The notes under the pieces were generated by a model. It was not told where the DNA came from, did not search any database, and worked only from the letters and a program-made list of their open reading frames with translations. Shown in pieces: positions 45,236-58,096 of a stretch of 64,000 bases of DNA. Origin of the DNA: Setaria digitata (lineage: Eukaryota > Nematoda > Chromadorea > Rhabditida > Setariidae); NCBI GenBank assembly GCA_003640385.1, contig RCAB01000090.1, positions 116,304 through 180,303 on the forward strand. The letters run 5' to 3'. The translations under genes and the position numbers were made by a program. The stretch's first letter is position 1; each line of letters starts with the position of its first letter.

Positions 45236-46776
45236 CTAGAAACCAGATGTTAACTAGATGATAATTACGACGTCAATTTGTTGAGAATAGTGAATATCAA
45301 ACAAAAAAAAAACTGTAAAATTTTGGCAATAAAGATTCGGAAAGAAAAGAATGGATAGACTATGAAGTACTGTAAGAAGTACCATATATAAAACAGAACC
45401 AGATCAACGACTTCAGTTCTTAACAGAAAGAACGGAACGAAGAAGAAAAGAGAAAAGGCTTTGTTATTTTCCACTCCGATAATAAATGTATTTCCGGGGA
45501 CTTCTACGCATATTAGCTTTCACTGAAGTTTTCGGATTTAAGCGACAGACTAACGATGGCTAGAATTTAAATTTGAAATCTCGTATTAAAATGAGGTGTC
45601 AATAACTGAAAAATTAATATATAACTTACCTATTTGGATATAATATGCTTAACGGAGAAGAAATTGAAAGTATTCCAGCAGTCCCAAATTTTGATTAGAA
45701 ACAGAAGATAAGGTAAAATAAAGATCAGGGAGTGACCAGTCCTGCAGTAATATTCGTGTCGGTAACAATAAATGTGCTTTGAACTCCAGCCTTCTTGGTT
45801 GGTTCTCCTGAAATGAATCGAATACGGATTTTACTTTTTTCCTGGATTACATGAGACGTATTTTATAGCTTTGTATGTTATACGCCTGGATGTTTTATGC
45901 ACGATTAACCTTCTGCTTCTAACAAATGGAATATAAATTCCAGAAATTTAGGGAATGAAAATATTGATGTATAGGTCAGGAAGTAGAATGTATAAACACA
46001 CAAAGATGAAAGTAAGACATGAAGCAGGTTTTGCAGGAATCAAAAGAACAGAAATTTAACGCCTCTGATTCGTAAAAACAACCTTGTCCTTAGTCATTTG
46101 ATTTTCGTTTTCCATTCATTTTTTGAGGAAATTTGGCATTGCACATTTCTTAAGAAAAATTTCAAATCATTTTTGAAGTGGCCAAAAAAGTATTAGTTGC
46201 ATAATATTTTGCAGCAAGACCAGAGAAATAATTATTACGTATGTTTCAAAACCTGTGTGCATCCATTTCGTGCTTAGTTTGAACGATAATTGATGAAGTA
46301 TCTGATAGTGCAACAGCACAATATGCTTGTCATCATCGATGAATCTCCTATATTTTTAAAAGAATTTAACAGTATGGTAGATTAAGTGCTGGCTGAAAAA
46401 ATCAAAAAGCAAATCTGGAAATTTGATGATCGTTCAATAATATAAAACGCACTAAAATATCTGTTAAAAAACAATATATTAGTTCTCTTAACGTAATTCA
46501 CTCAATGAATTGGTTTTTAATTATTATTTTTAAAATATGATAAAGAAAGATTTAATTAAGCGGCAGTAATCAGTAAAATAAGGTAGTGTCTAGTGTCTAT
46601 AATTGTTTATTTTGATAAAACTCCGAAGTTAAGATTACTTTGACAGTGGGTATTTCAGCAGAATGCAATTACGATATTCAAAATCCTAAAAATTGAATTA
46701 GCAATTTAAGAAGGAAATTTCAAAACACAAATTCGGAGAGTTTTAAGTTTTTAAATCATTTTTTTTTCACAAGAAA

Positions 46777-46819
46777 ACAATTATTATCTGATATATATTA
46801 TATATCAGATAATAATTGT
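46777..46819. repeat. Perfect 43-nt palindrome
   Basis: Arms of 21 bp (ACAATTATTATCTGATATAT and its complement) around a single central base, with no mismatch. It could be a hairpin RNA, a terminal-repeat remnant of a small transposon, or an AT cruciform. Confidence 0.9.
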
Positions 46820-47916
46820 GATCTGGCAAGACAATTTGAATTAGTGTGCTATTGAAACTAGGAATCAAGATGAAAACCATAGCACAAGAAAATTGCTATT
46901 ATCAAAGAAGTGGCTCCTCCACTGCAGGTTAAACAGCCGTAGTTGCTGCCACTGATAAGATGGCAGGGATAGAGGGAAAATAAGTGAATGAATTGAATTA
47001 GTAGCTCAATGGGATGAGATGGATGGATATTATCAGCACGTTATCACTACGTTATCAATCCAGGTGTGGAGGAAGCAGCACTGTCACCTATCTACCTCAT
47101 GGCCCACAGCTGTGCTATCCGAGCTGATCATCGCCGACTGCCTCTCTGTCTACCAGTGAGCCCCACTGACTGTCTGATTAAATCAAGGATAGATAGCAGC
47201 GATACGTATCTCTCTCTGGGCAATCTCTCTCTGGTGGACTCCGCCCTGAAGACTTCTGGCCACAGAGATCGGGGCACGCCCTCAGTTGTCGAGGACGGAT
47301 TTGTCGACGGCTCTACGGATACGAGCAGCTGCAAACAGCTTAATGGGAGTCATCCCTTGCTACCGTATCCTGGCTAACTAATGGTAGTTTTGTTATCCGA
47401 ATACTGTAGACTATCAGCATGTTACATGTTACTCTTTCATCTTATCAATGTCACTTAATTAGCTGATGTGATAGCGATTTATGAACTCAACATGCATCTT
47501 TAAATGTTCATTTTGTTCAGCAACTTCTAGGAAGTTATAATCCAAAGCCCTGAAGTTCCTACTTGAGGCCAGTCGACCCGATTGAATCTCTGTTATGACT
47601 ACTGCCATACTGACTACATCTTCGTCCTGATATGACCCCTTCAACGACTGTTTTATAGAAAATATATCAACAAAATATTTTAAAAAATTACAAAGACCAG
47701 TTCGAAACCGAATTCTTGACAACAAACGTTAGCATTTACGTAACTTTCACCTATTGTCGTGTTGTGGGATGACATTGGCGAAGGCGATGTGGAAAGCATT
47801 TAAGGTGTCGCTCATACTGCTACCGCTACTGATGCTGTTGTTGTTATCGAAGGAGATGAAGAAGAAAGTATTTCAAAAAAGGTTGAAGAGCATCAGCATC
47901 AGGAGCAGTAGCAAGT

Positions 47917-47950
47917 GCAGCAGCAGCAGCAGCACGAGCAGCAGCAGTAG
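47917..47950. repeat. CAG/AGC trinucleotide repeat
   Basis: Plus-strand run of CAG/AGC units broken by one ACG. It lies in the GC-richer island upstream of dve-1. A plus-strand frame through it gives a Ser run but has no other support as a gene. Confidence 0.85.
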
Positions 47951-50498
47951 TAGCTACAGAGGGCTAAAATGAAAGAAAGAGATGTGAAGGTGGAAGGTGG
48001 AAGGTAGAAGGTGGAGAAGACCTTCCCTACTACACTCCATCATCATCATCAAACAACCAAAAAAGGTACAGATAAGTAGGAGTAGGAGCAGTTGTGAGCG
48101 ACAAATCATAACTGGTTTTAGCGGATTGGAACAAATTTTTGAAGACGATGAAGAAATCGAAAAGGAAATGAAGGTGAAAGCCGCTTCTTGCAGTTGCGCA
48201 CACACAGGCATGCATCGCTTTCTCCCTTGATGCTACTGCCAAGGGTCTTCTTTTCTGATAATTATAATTGTAACGATAGCAGTAATAATAATGTAGAAGT
48301 GGTGCTAACACGACAATCTAGAGGAAACAACAAGTAACTTTAGCAAATACTCGATCGCATATTCTGATGAAAAAAGTGCAGGGATGGTAAAATGATAAAG
48401 TCTCCAAGAAATCACATTAGAAATACTAGCATTATCATTTGTGATCGTGCCATCAGCAGCGATCTTAAAAATAGTGGTAATAAGACCGTTGATAATAGTG
48501 GAATCGTTTACTCAGTAAGCAAATTATGCTAAAAACAAGCTGACAGTTGAAGATCAAACATCATGAAGTTATTTGGTTTCCGGCAAAGAATTTCTGCCAA
48601 CAGCAAAAATTGCGATAAAGCTCGAGTTTGTGATAGCCATTACAAGGAAATGCTATATATGTTAATTTTTATCAAAAAAAAAGACGATTGGTGATGACTA
48701 ACTTTTGCAAATAATAGTGTCTGTGATAATGATATTGTCTCGCTATGCTAAGATTTTTTTCGTCGGAAGATTTATCTTTGCTGTTTGCCTGACTGTGCAT
48801 TCTTTGTGAATGTCATGTGCGTGGTCCCACTTAAGACATCATAAAACTTTTTCTTCTTTTATAATGAGGTTTGAATCCTTGTCAAGTAATTTTATTTTCT
48901 TATTATTCAAAAGTAACCGACCTATTGTTCAACAGCTACAGCCAGCTGCTTTATACTTTCTTAGATAGGATAGGCAGTTATTTTCATCATCTAAATTTAC
49001 ACTTCGCCGAACTAGAAAAATAAAGATTAATGGACCGGCTTGGAGAAGTACTGGTTCGTTTCCTAATTAGCCTCCTTAAAGAATATTTCAAAATTGGAAC
49101 TATAAGTTGCTAAACCAATAATGATTCAACAGTGATTTAATTGTAGGGCCGACATATAAAATGTTGCTCAAATAATTTCTAATCCAAACAAAAAATAAAT
49201 TAAAATTTTTTATGAGCAAATCCAAGTGATTACTGATTGAAAGTGAAATGATTTGTAGTTTTAAAAATGTTCTCATGATTGTGCAAAAATACTACTTTGC
49301 ATAATTGATGCCACTTATTTCTTTTCATGCAACCTCTAACTATAATTATTTGCTACTGAAATAAAAAGAGTCAAAATGTGATGAAATGAAAGGTGAAAAT
49401 ATTGGTGATAGTTCATATATCATTAAAGATGATTTAAAAAAACAGGAAAAGAAACCAACATAATAAATAAAAATCAAGTTTTGGACCAAACTATTTCGTA
49501 AGAGAACATGATGACGACGATTTGTCGAGGTAACAAATCCGGATCACGTTATTTGACAAAAAAAAAAAGAAATACTGCTCTTACAAAAACAAGAAGAAAT
49601 TCCGTTGAATTATAACTATTTATATTCTCCTTTTTTTTCCCTTTGGATAACTTCTGTTTTTCAATAAAATGTTTTTTGAGATGTCGCAATCAGACATTAC
49701 AGCTAAAACTGTCAGATACTAATTACTAAGACGTTTGAAAATCCAATTATCTTTTCAAAGAAAGTCCTTAAAGCGCTCATAGCAATGTCATTAAAGAACT
49801 AGGCTGCCAGCTTGATTCTGAACAAACTGAAGCAGTTAAATGAGATTGCATCAATTTAAAGCTCTTCATAACTTTATCAGTTCCTTAATCATTAATTTGA
49901 GAAATTCTTGGATATTTTAATCTTATCATTTATCACCAATTTAATTGCTATGATAAAGCAGTAACATTGCTTATGAATTGCATGCCTTACATCTGTAAAA
50001 ATTTGTGATTCAATTTTTAAGGAGTAAAGGAAGTGTTTTAATAAAAACCAGCTCTAAGCAACGTCAACGAGCGTTTCGAACATCATTCAGGTCTCGCAAG
50101 GCAAGATGAAAATTTGAGTCTTGGCTGTCCATTGATAGATGTGGCCAGCTGGATACAGGATGCGTTTCGAGGTGACTATGAAAACGAAGAGCAGTAGCAG
50201 AGTAGTGATGATAAGAACAGTATGGCAAGATGAGATTATCACCGATTTCGAGAATATTCCGGGCCGGTGAAGGGTACGGAATCAGCACGGCATCGGCGCT
50301 GGAATAGCAGTAGCAAGCAGCTTAGCGATCATAAATTAAACTGTGCAGCATATTGGTGTGAAATTTGTTGCATTTTAATTCTTCCTCCGCCCGCTGATTC
50401 TCCCTTCCTCTGCTTTGCTACAAATTCCCGAAATTCAGAACTCCTCCCTTGTTTTGGGCATATTGATTACGAATGAGTGAATGATTATTATACATAGG

Positions 50499-50538
50499 TC
50501 TGTCTGTCTGTCTGTCTGTGGGTGTGTGTGTGTGTGCA
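50499..50538. repeat. Compound TCTG/GT microsatellite
   Basis: Six TCTG units followed directly by eight GT units, in the gene-poor region. Confidence 0.9.
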
Positions 50539-53500
50539 TGTGTACGGATGAATGTCTCGTTCCAGTGCCTGCTCGATGGTGGTGCTGATGGCGATGAATA
50601 TATCAGGGGAAGAAAAGCAGTTATTGATGCTGATATGGACAAAAAGTTGTGGAGAGCAATGCCGATGCCTGAAAGCTTCTCCAAAAGTAAACAGTTGATT
50701 GGAGCAGAAGTGCTTGCTGTCACTGATTTTTCAGTCTTTCCGGGAAATGTTATCACTAAGCACTCCTATCATCTCATCCAAGCTCAATTAATGAGTGTGA
50801 TATCTAATTCACACACTACTCACAGCTGCTGCCTATATTAATATCAACGACCGTGTGGCCTCTGATAATTATCTTCTTTACGGAATCGCGGACAGGTCTA
50901 CTTTCGGAGTCATTTCATGGACAGTTAGTAAGAAACTTTCTCTTAATTCCAACTCGTCACAACTTGCCTCGGACGGTATTATTGATTGACTGATATTAGT
51001 GAATGATACTGTTTCGACATATGGAAACTATTGTAACCACAGGTTGGCAAGGAGTTCTATGGCTAATCTGCGAGGAATTTAATAATAAGAGAAACTTTTG
51101 TAGCTGAAAGTTCTCTCTTCTTTCATTTCATGATATATTAGTTAATCTCTTGATGGACTTTGTTTTGTTACTTCTATTAAAATAAACTCGATTGGGATGC
51201 TGTCTATTCAATATTCTTAAAGGAGAGATTAAAATAAAAGATAATAGAAAGCTATGAAAGACAGATAATGAAATGATAGTGGATGGAACTGTCAAAACAG
51301 CGACAGTTTTTCTGAATAATAATGTAATACTATAAATCGAGCTGAGAATCCTGACCAAGATATCTAAACGGAGCAGAAATCAACAAGCAAGAGAAACAGA
51401 CAACTAATAAATATGCTAACCTTTAACATAAGTCAGTATCACAATCTACTCCTTACGGTGTGCTTCTGAATCTGGAAACTATCATTCTTCAATAAATAAT
51501 GGAGGTCAACTGGAAACTGAAGAGTTGGGAAGTCAAAAATCTTAACAAAATCAAAGCTCAAAGGCTGAGCATCTTTACATAGGTTCGGCTGTGCGGCTTA
51601 GAAGCATTAAATTGTATGCTCGTGCGAATTGACAATTTTGTTAATTAACTAATTAACAAGGGTTCGTTAATTTTATCTTGATAGGTAAAATTAATACTAC
51701 AGTTTTGAAGAGGTTTGCTATACGTGCGGTTGGTGTTACTTAAAATGCATGTCTATTAGAGATTTGCCTGATATCGACTGTGAGTCGCCGTACACTAGAG
51801 GAGTTCTTGATTTGGAATTATTGGTTATTTCAAATAATTGAAATATTAAAATGTTGCTAAAACTGGAAGTGCTAGAAACAAAGTGTAGTTTAAAGATGAT
51901 TTGGAATTAAAGGATAGGTGGGTTTGAAACATTGGTAGATATGACAGCGGAGGGATTGACATAGAGAGTTTAATAGCAACTGTAATATTCTGCAATTATG
52001 ATTTGTAACATTCCTTTGCAAATTTTAAGAAAGAAAAATTGTTCTACATGAGAATATCTCATATATTCTGATTACTGACATAACACATAACATTATGCTT
52101 CGATTAAGTAAATTGACTGGAAAAGGAGCAAAGAGTAATGACCCATTACTAGGTTTAAATTAGTTGTCGTCATTCCTTCTGATGGGACAACTAACAACTG
52201 TCGAAAATTAATAGTATTATTCATTCTTGAGTAATGAGCAGTTGTCGTTGGTCGACCGATCGAAAAATAGTAATTGGAACACGAAAATGAAAAAGAATAA
52301 ACTGGGAGAGTTGCGGAGTGCGTTATGTAACACATACCTGTTGTCGGTATTTGCTAAAAAGGTAGAAGAATTGGGAATAAACACGGTGAAAGAGGATGGG
52401 ACAAAAACAGAAGGGGAAAGTAGCAAAGGAAAGGTAAGGTAGCCGTAACGGTAGCAACATCTTTGGCGAAGCTCACGAGCTTTCCATGTTTAGATGCCTT
52501 CAGGGCAGTTTTGATACACCCTTAACAGAGGAAAAGTGGAAGTGTGTAGCGGGCGGGATAGAGTGTAAAGGAAGAGGAAACTAGTCCATCCGGTCTCTGT
52601 TGAAATTTCACTTTTTTCTAAAAATTTAGCCACTAGCATCAATTTACAGACTACTTCTCTCGTCCTGTCTTCTTTCAATGATTGCTGAATCCGACGCAAG
52701 GAGGAAAGGGAAATCAGCAGCATAGTGAAGAAGAGTCTGTCCCATTTACTGAAAACAAACAAAATAAAATGACGTGACTTCATCAGTAGCCATGTTATCT
52801 CCGAAAGAGAAGGACGATTCGAGAATCAGTCTCGGATTTGACCGTACAGGAAGGAGCTGTTTACACCCGGGACTGGAAGGAATCTGTCGCTACTACCCCT
52901 TCCTCCTTCCTAGTCCTTATTGACTGCTGTTATTGTATGATTGCATGCACATTTCCTCCTTTTCATCCAATTTCTAGAATGCGAGTTAAGGAGAAGGTGG
53001 AGAAGACAGAACATGCTTCCCTCTGCGTGCTTTTAAATTTAAAAATATCAAGAATTCACGATGCCAGCACTTCTGAAAGTTCTCCACTTCTATTGATATG
53101 CACATTTCCAGTTTTCTTGTACGATTTCCGATGCCTAAGTAGTTCCTGAATGTCTTCTTCTATCTGAAGGAAGAAATCAGAAGGATACTGTCAACAGAAT
53201 CACTAAGCAATCGCGTAGGAGAAAAAAAACAACAAGACGATGATACACGATTACTTTCTTACGGTTAGGGAATTCAGTCATTCATCTGCGTTTATGATAG
53301 GAACTAGGCAGTTTAAGGATACTATCCTTCCAGGTATGAAGGAAATTGTGATTTGAGGATAAGGATAATGAGAATGACAAGTTATTGCCTCAGATTGCTT
53401 GGTGGAGTCTGAAAACCGGTTATCGGTTACCTTTCCTTTCACCTTCTAGAAGCAAATGTAGGGGAGAGGGATGTGAAGTTGAGACTGAGATACTTCGGGT

Positions 53501-53617
53501 GCTGCAAAATAGCAGTGATTTGCAAGAATGCAGATGACAGATGAATTGGAAGAAGGGGGACAGGAAGAGAGGGAGAAGGAAACACCGAAGTAACATTTAT
53601 TTAATTCTACAATAATA

Positions 53618-53740
53618 TTACAAATCCCAAGCCCAAATAGTAGAAGTAAACGAAGGACCGATAGACAGCATCACTGGTGCCGCTGCTACAATGATCTTCT
53701 GCAAGCCAAACGGAGACAGATCTTGTCCCGAGGACGTTAC
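53618..53740 (-). other. Possible terminal exon with poly(A) signal
   Basis: A TTTTCAG acceptor at 53741-53747 is followed by an open frame (SSGQDLSPFGLQKIIV ...) to a TAA at 53620-53618, and AATAAA at 53601-53596. A second frame is also open across most of it. No upstream exons or family match were found, so this may be a lone 3' exon of an unrecognised gene, a non-coding RNA, or chance. Confidence 0.25.
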
Positions 53741-56700
53741 CTGAAAAGACATTCCCTGTTGACAGAATCTGGAGGAATTTGGAATTAACAATACAGCAAC
53801 ATAGAATAACTGTTCCACGATCGATATATTGTACGAAGATCGATCATGATATGTATGATAAAGGAGAAAAGCGTAGTCAAGTTGTTATTAATTATTGTCA
53901 CTAAAAAATCCCAATCAATAAATTCGAGAAGTTAAACTCTTACGGCTACAAGAAAATCTTTTCTCTAGTAGTGATTTATTTAATATTGTTCCCCACTTTT
54001 TTTGAATTCGAATAATCTGTTTCATGTGGTATTTGCCTTAGCAGTAAATTATTTCCGGAAATCTAAGGAAGTTTCTAATTCAGGTCTCTCATTTAGCAAT
54101 AAAGATAAATATTTACACATGCAGCTCTTGCAGTAATCATTGTCATATCCAGCCAGTAACAATGCATCAACTTTTCAATTACTGTCATCTTTGAAGCGAA
54201 AATAAAACTTTTCAAATATTAGCCATATTATTTGTAACTTTCAAAACGACCAACAACAAGTTTGTGTTGCAGAAAATGAAGGACAATTAGGTCTACAGCA
54301 ATCCGAGTTTAGGTAAGAATTACTAATAATCCATCTTTGGCAGATTCTCAGTCACTAAATTCAGGTCGTTCAACTCTATGCACTTGATTAATTAGTGAAT
54401 GTTGGGTGTGACTGAGTACTTATCTTTTTATTTTAAACTTCTTCTTTTCTCAAATTTAAGATAAACAGTGCTGGACTGTGTTACATCCTTGAGCACATGA
54501 TTACTCCAAGCTCTTCAAGCGATAAAGAAGAGAGTAGTTAGCTTAAATGGATAACTGTTTGGGCCAATTAAAAACAAATTAAAAGCTAAATAATACTATG
54601 AAGAAATTTTTCATTTTTCGGATTTAATCAGTTGTTATCGGTAATCATTTTTTATAATTTATTAGGTTTCTGAGGGGTTTGTTATATTAAAGAATTAAAT
54701 CGATTGATGTAAAATGACGAGACGTTCAAAACTCGGTTAATGTCTGAAAATAAAGCTTAAAAAACAAATTCAGAATCGGCTGGTTAAAAACAAATCATTT
54801 GAAATCAGTTTATGAAACCAATTCTTTCTAAGACCGAAATATTGGAGATTAAAAAGAAATTAACCTCTCTTAATCAAAAATTATTGTAATTTTTGAAGCT
54901 TTTTTCCTAATCCTACCTAGTACTGTAATAATATAGCAATATTGTGCTTTTAAATCAATCTACAAAAGTTTTTTGAACTAATATCCAGGACATGAGGCGA
55001 ATATAAACATATAATTTGTATTCCAAGTGTTCTGAAAACTTTGGTTGCTTTTGAAGGAAGCTCGAGGATTAAATTAACATATCATTGAGCTATAAAGCAT
55101 ATGTATGTATGCTTAAATGCCCTGAGCTTTGGAGAGAAGAAGCTTTACTAGATTGCTCTCTCAATCAAGAATATAAACGATCTGCATTATGCCAGAGGAT
55201 TGAAAGTTAAGGCTGAAGACAAGAACGAACAGCTTTATAGTCAAGACTTCTTCGGTTGCGTTTAGCTGGCTTAAAAAGAAAGATGAAATTAATTCAAAGA
55301 AGAAGGTCTGGTCAAAGGAGTTTCGTTCGATCGATTAGTAAGCCAATATCATCGATGAAGCTCAACTCTATATGAGGAGAGAAACAACGCTATTAATGCA
55401 GACTCGAGAAATGAAATCTATTAAAAGCAGCCTCCGGAAATCTAGTTCACGACTTAATTAGCTAAGGGTGAGCCTAAAGGACCACAACGTGTCCTGGCTT
55501 AAGTTCTACTTACCGTATCTAATTCAGCTTCTAGCTTTTGTTATTGATAATTTTGTGGATGTATTGCGCTATTAGGAAATTTCCGCAGTCTCCCATCTCA
55601 ACAAAAGGAGATTGATTTCACTCCAGCATCTAGTCCACAACTCGATTTGCTCTCTCACCGTTAGCAGTATCAGTCACCACTGCATTTGCATCTATCGTCT
55701 TTTCTTCCTGCCACGAAATCCAAACGATAATCCTGTTAATTAACTTTTTATGCTACTCTAGCGACTGTTTGTCCCTGCAACTATTTCTAAACACTGATAT
55801 ACCCATTCCGCTCATACATTAACAGAAGCATTTCAAGCTAAATTCCAGGAAAATCAGTCTTAAGTGTTTGTTACAAAACAAGCGATCTTCCATCTGACAA
55901 ATACAACCTGAGGTTCAATCTCCAACCACCTCTCCTGATCAGACTGATTTGAGAAAGCTAGCCGCCATCCAATGAATTTCAGCAAGAACGTGTACAACAG
56001 GCATGTCAACACTACCCAGTGATCGATTTTGAATCACCAGGAATATGTCTCACCTTTCTTCCACCAAACAAGCATCAAGAAATCAATTTATTTCTAATTA
56101 AATTTATCAGTAATGTTTATTGGAATTCGATTACCAGCTATATTTGTTACTGTTGCTGCTGACTAGTTCTTCCAGATTTTAGAGAAGTATCTTTCTCTTT
56201 CTGTCTTTCAGTTGATATTGACAATATCAGCACTACCACCAACTTAACCCTACTATCGTATACATTCTAATAAATACTTCAAGCATCACCTTTCCATTTT
56301 GATAAATATTCAAGCATTACATCTTGAATGTGATAATTTCTGCACTCCTCTGCTTTAAGTACTGCAAAGACACTGATCAGTAGAACCCTACGTTTGCAAT
56401 CAAATTCGTTTCTTTGCCAACCTCCAGTTAGGAAAAGCCAAGGCCAACATAATTTGAGATCAAATTTCCGTCAATCCCGAAACAGCGCTGCAAATTAATT
56501 AGTCAGCTGAATTACGATACAATGAAATCGTTTCTCTTTTTGCACATTTATGGGTTTGTTGGTGTGACTGTACGGAATTCAATCTTTGTTGTACTTTAGG
56601 GATTCATAAATGAAATTGAACTTTTTCACGCTACCCACCGATATTTCCCAATGTGTGCGATTCGAATCAAGGACTGTAGGAGGAATTTCTGGAATGAATC

Positions 56701-57077
56701 ATTAACCGTAAGCTACCAGCCAGTTAGTCTTTCTAGGAAAAGGAAGGAAACAGCCCTTGAGTTTCGCATTGGCAATTATTGTCTACTAGAGACGACGATT
56801 GTCATTGCAGTGATGAACACAAGCCGTGACCGACTGGGCTTACATAAATTTATTTCTGTACAACTTCAACAGCACCTTTCAAAATTTCAGAATTTTAACA
56901 AAACAGCACAAATTCCATATTCCATTTGTATTTCTCACCACCCTTCTCTCTTGCTTGCGCTTATATATTGGTCTCTTCCTACAAATCTCTCTTACTCTGC
57001 ATCTACCGTTAACTTAAAATTCAGTGGCGGAAAGCAGCCTAATATTTTAATGTTGACCGAGAGAAATTATTTGCATC

Positions 57078-57300
57078 AATAATAATAAAGAGTAATAATA
57101 TAATAATAATAATCAACAATAATAGTAACTAATAGTAGCAATTTAATAAATAATTGGCAATAACTAACAATTAATAATAATAATAGTAATAATTAATAAT
57201 AATAATAACAATAACAATAATTAATTAATCAAATAAATAAGTAAATAAACGAATAAATAAATAACAGTTATAACAATAACTATCAATAAAAATAAAAGCT
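57078..57300. repeat. AATAAT-rich low-complexity tract
   Basis: More than 200 bp of degenerate ATA/AAT/ATAA units on the plus strand, between the gene-poor region and CHID1. Confidence 0.9.
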
Positions 57301-58096
57301 AAATTAATTAGCAATAACAGTCGCCAAAAATCCACGAATTCGAGTACCTGGAGCGGAATATATAAAAGCAATCAAGCATCAACAATATTCCACTTCTTTC
57401 TTTTACCGTATATTTTTCTCAAAAAGAAAAACTGACTGAAATAAAAATTCTTCGGCGGTCAAGAAGAATAAATGCTATAATTACAAAATAACAGCTATCC
57501 TTAAAATATTTTTCTTATTACCAAGCTGCTAGCCATAGTCTCTGGTCTCAATCGCCTCCATACATAAGATAAGACTTGAGAAACTACACAGCTTCAGTTA
57601 TATATACTAAAATGGAAAAATGATAAGTCCATCCACTTCGTTGACTAATTTTTTGTTTTTACATTGCTAGATCTATAGCAGTCAAGTTTAGCGAATTTTA
57701 TCATCAAAATCTGACTTATATTCCAGACCATATAAATAATATAAAACTACACACCGTTACTCAATTCATAAATCCGTTATAACAATCCTATCACTCAAAA
57801 TATGTATAAGAAAATAAAAAAGCTTATCACTTTCAATCCTTCAGTTTCTTTCCTTTGTAAATAAACGAATTTCATTTTCGTAAAAAAAATTTTTGCACTG
57901 ACTTTTACTTTATCAAAAAATAATTAAGACTACAATAGGTCATTCCTAGCTAAATATTGGATGTAAGTTAAGGTAAGAGAAATAAAAATATGTGGATAAC
58001 TAAAATATAACTTACTCAAAAATAAATAAGAATTCAACTGAATTATACAGTTTTGTCATAAAGAGAATATAATAAGGAACGGATGTATAAGGCCGA

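Larger units (their letters stand above)
45236..58096. other. Gene-poor region upstream of dve-1
   Basis: Nearly 13 kb without a gene I can support, between the first recognised dve-1 exon (-) and the CHID1 stop (-). GC-richer islands sit at about 46900-48320 and 50050-50850 and contain open frames on both strands, which suggests regulatory or 5'-UTR sequence rather than protein. The missing dve-1 first exons and promoter should be here. It also holds the repeats and hairpin listed separately, and a possible terminal exon near 53.7 kb. Confidence 0.55.

Noticed and set aside
45726..45807. Filamin-like terminal exon
   Set aside because: First read as a filamin-type repeat, but that depended on miscounting one base across a line break. 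The correct frame has no such match.
47066..47377. 103-codon plus-strand ORF
   Set aside because: The opposite strand is open over the same bases, which reflects higher GC rather than coding. No family resemblance.
50418..50841. Overlapping 112- and 107-codon ORFs on opposite strands
   Set aside because: Both cross the TCTG/GT microsatellite, which keeps several frames open. No independent coding evidence.
55900..55940. tRNA T-arm-like sequence GGTTCAATCTCC
   Set aside because: No matching acceptor, D or anticodon arms at the right spacing.
56651..57082. 143-codon plus-strand ORF
   Set aside because: No splice logic, domain or sensible composition. It runs into an AATAAT tract, and open frames of this size are expected by chance in 64 kb.
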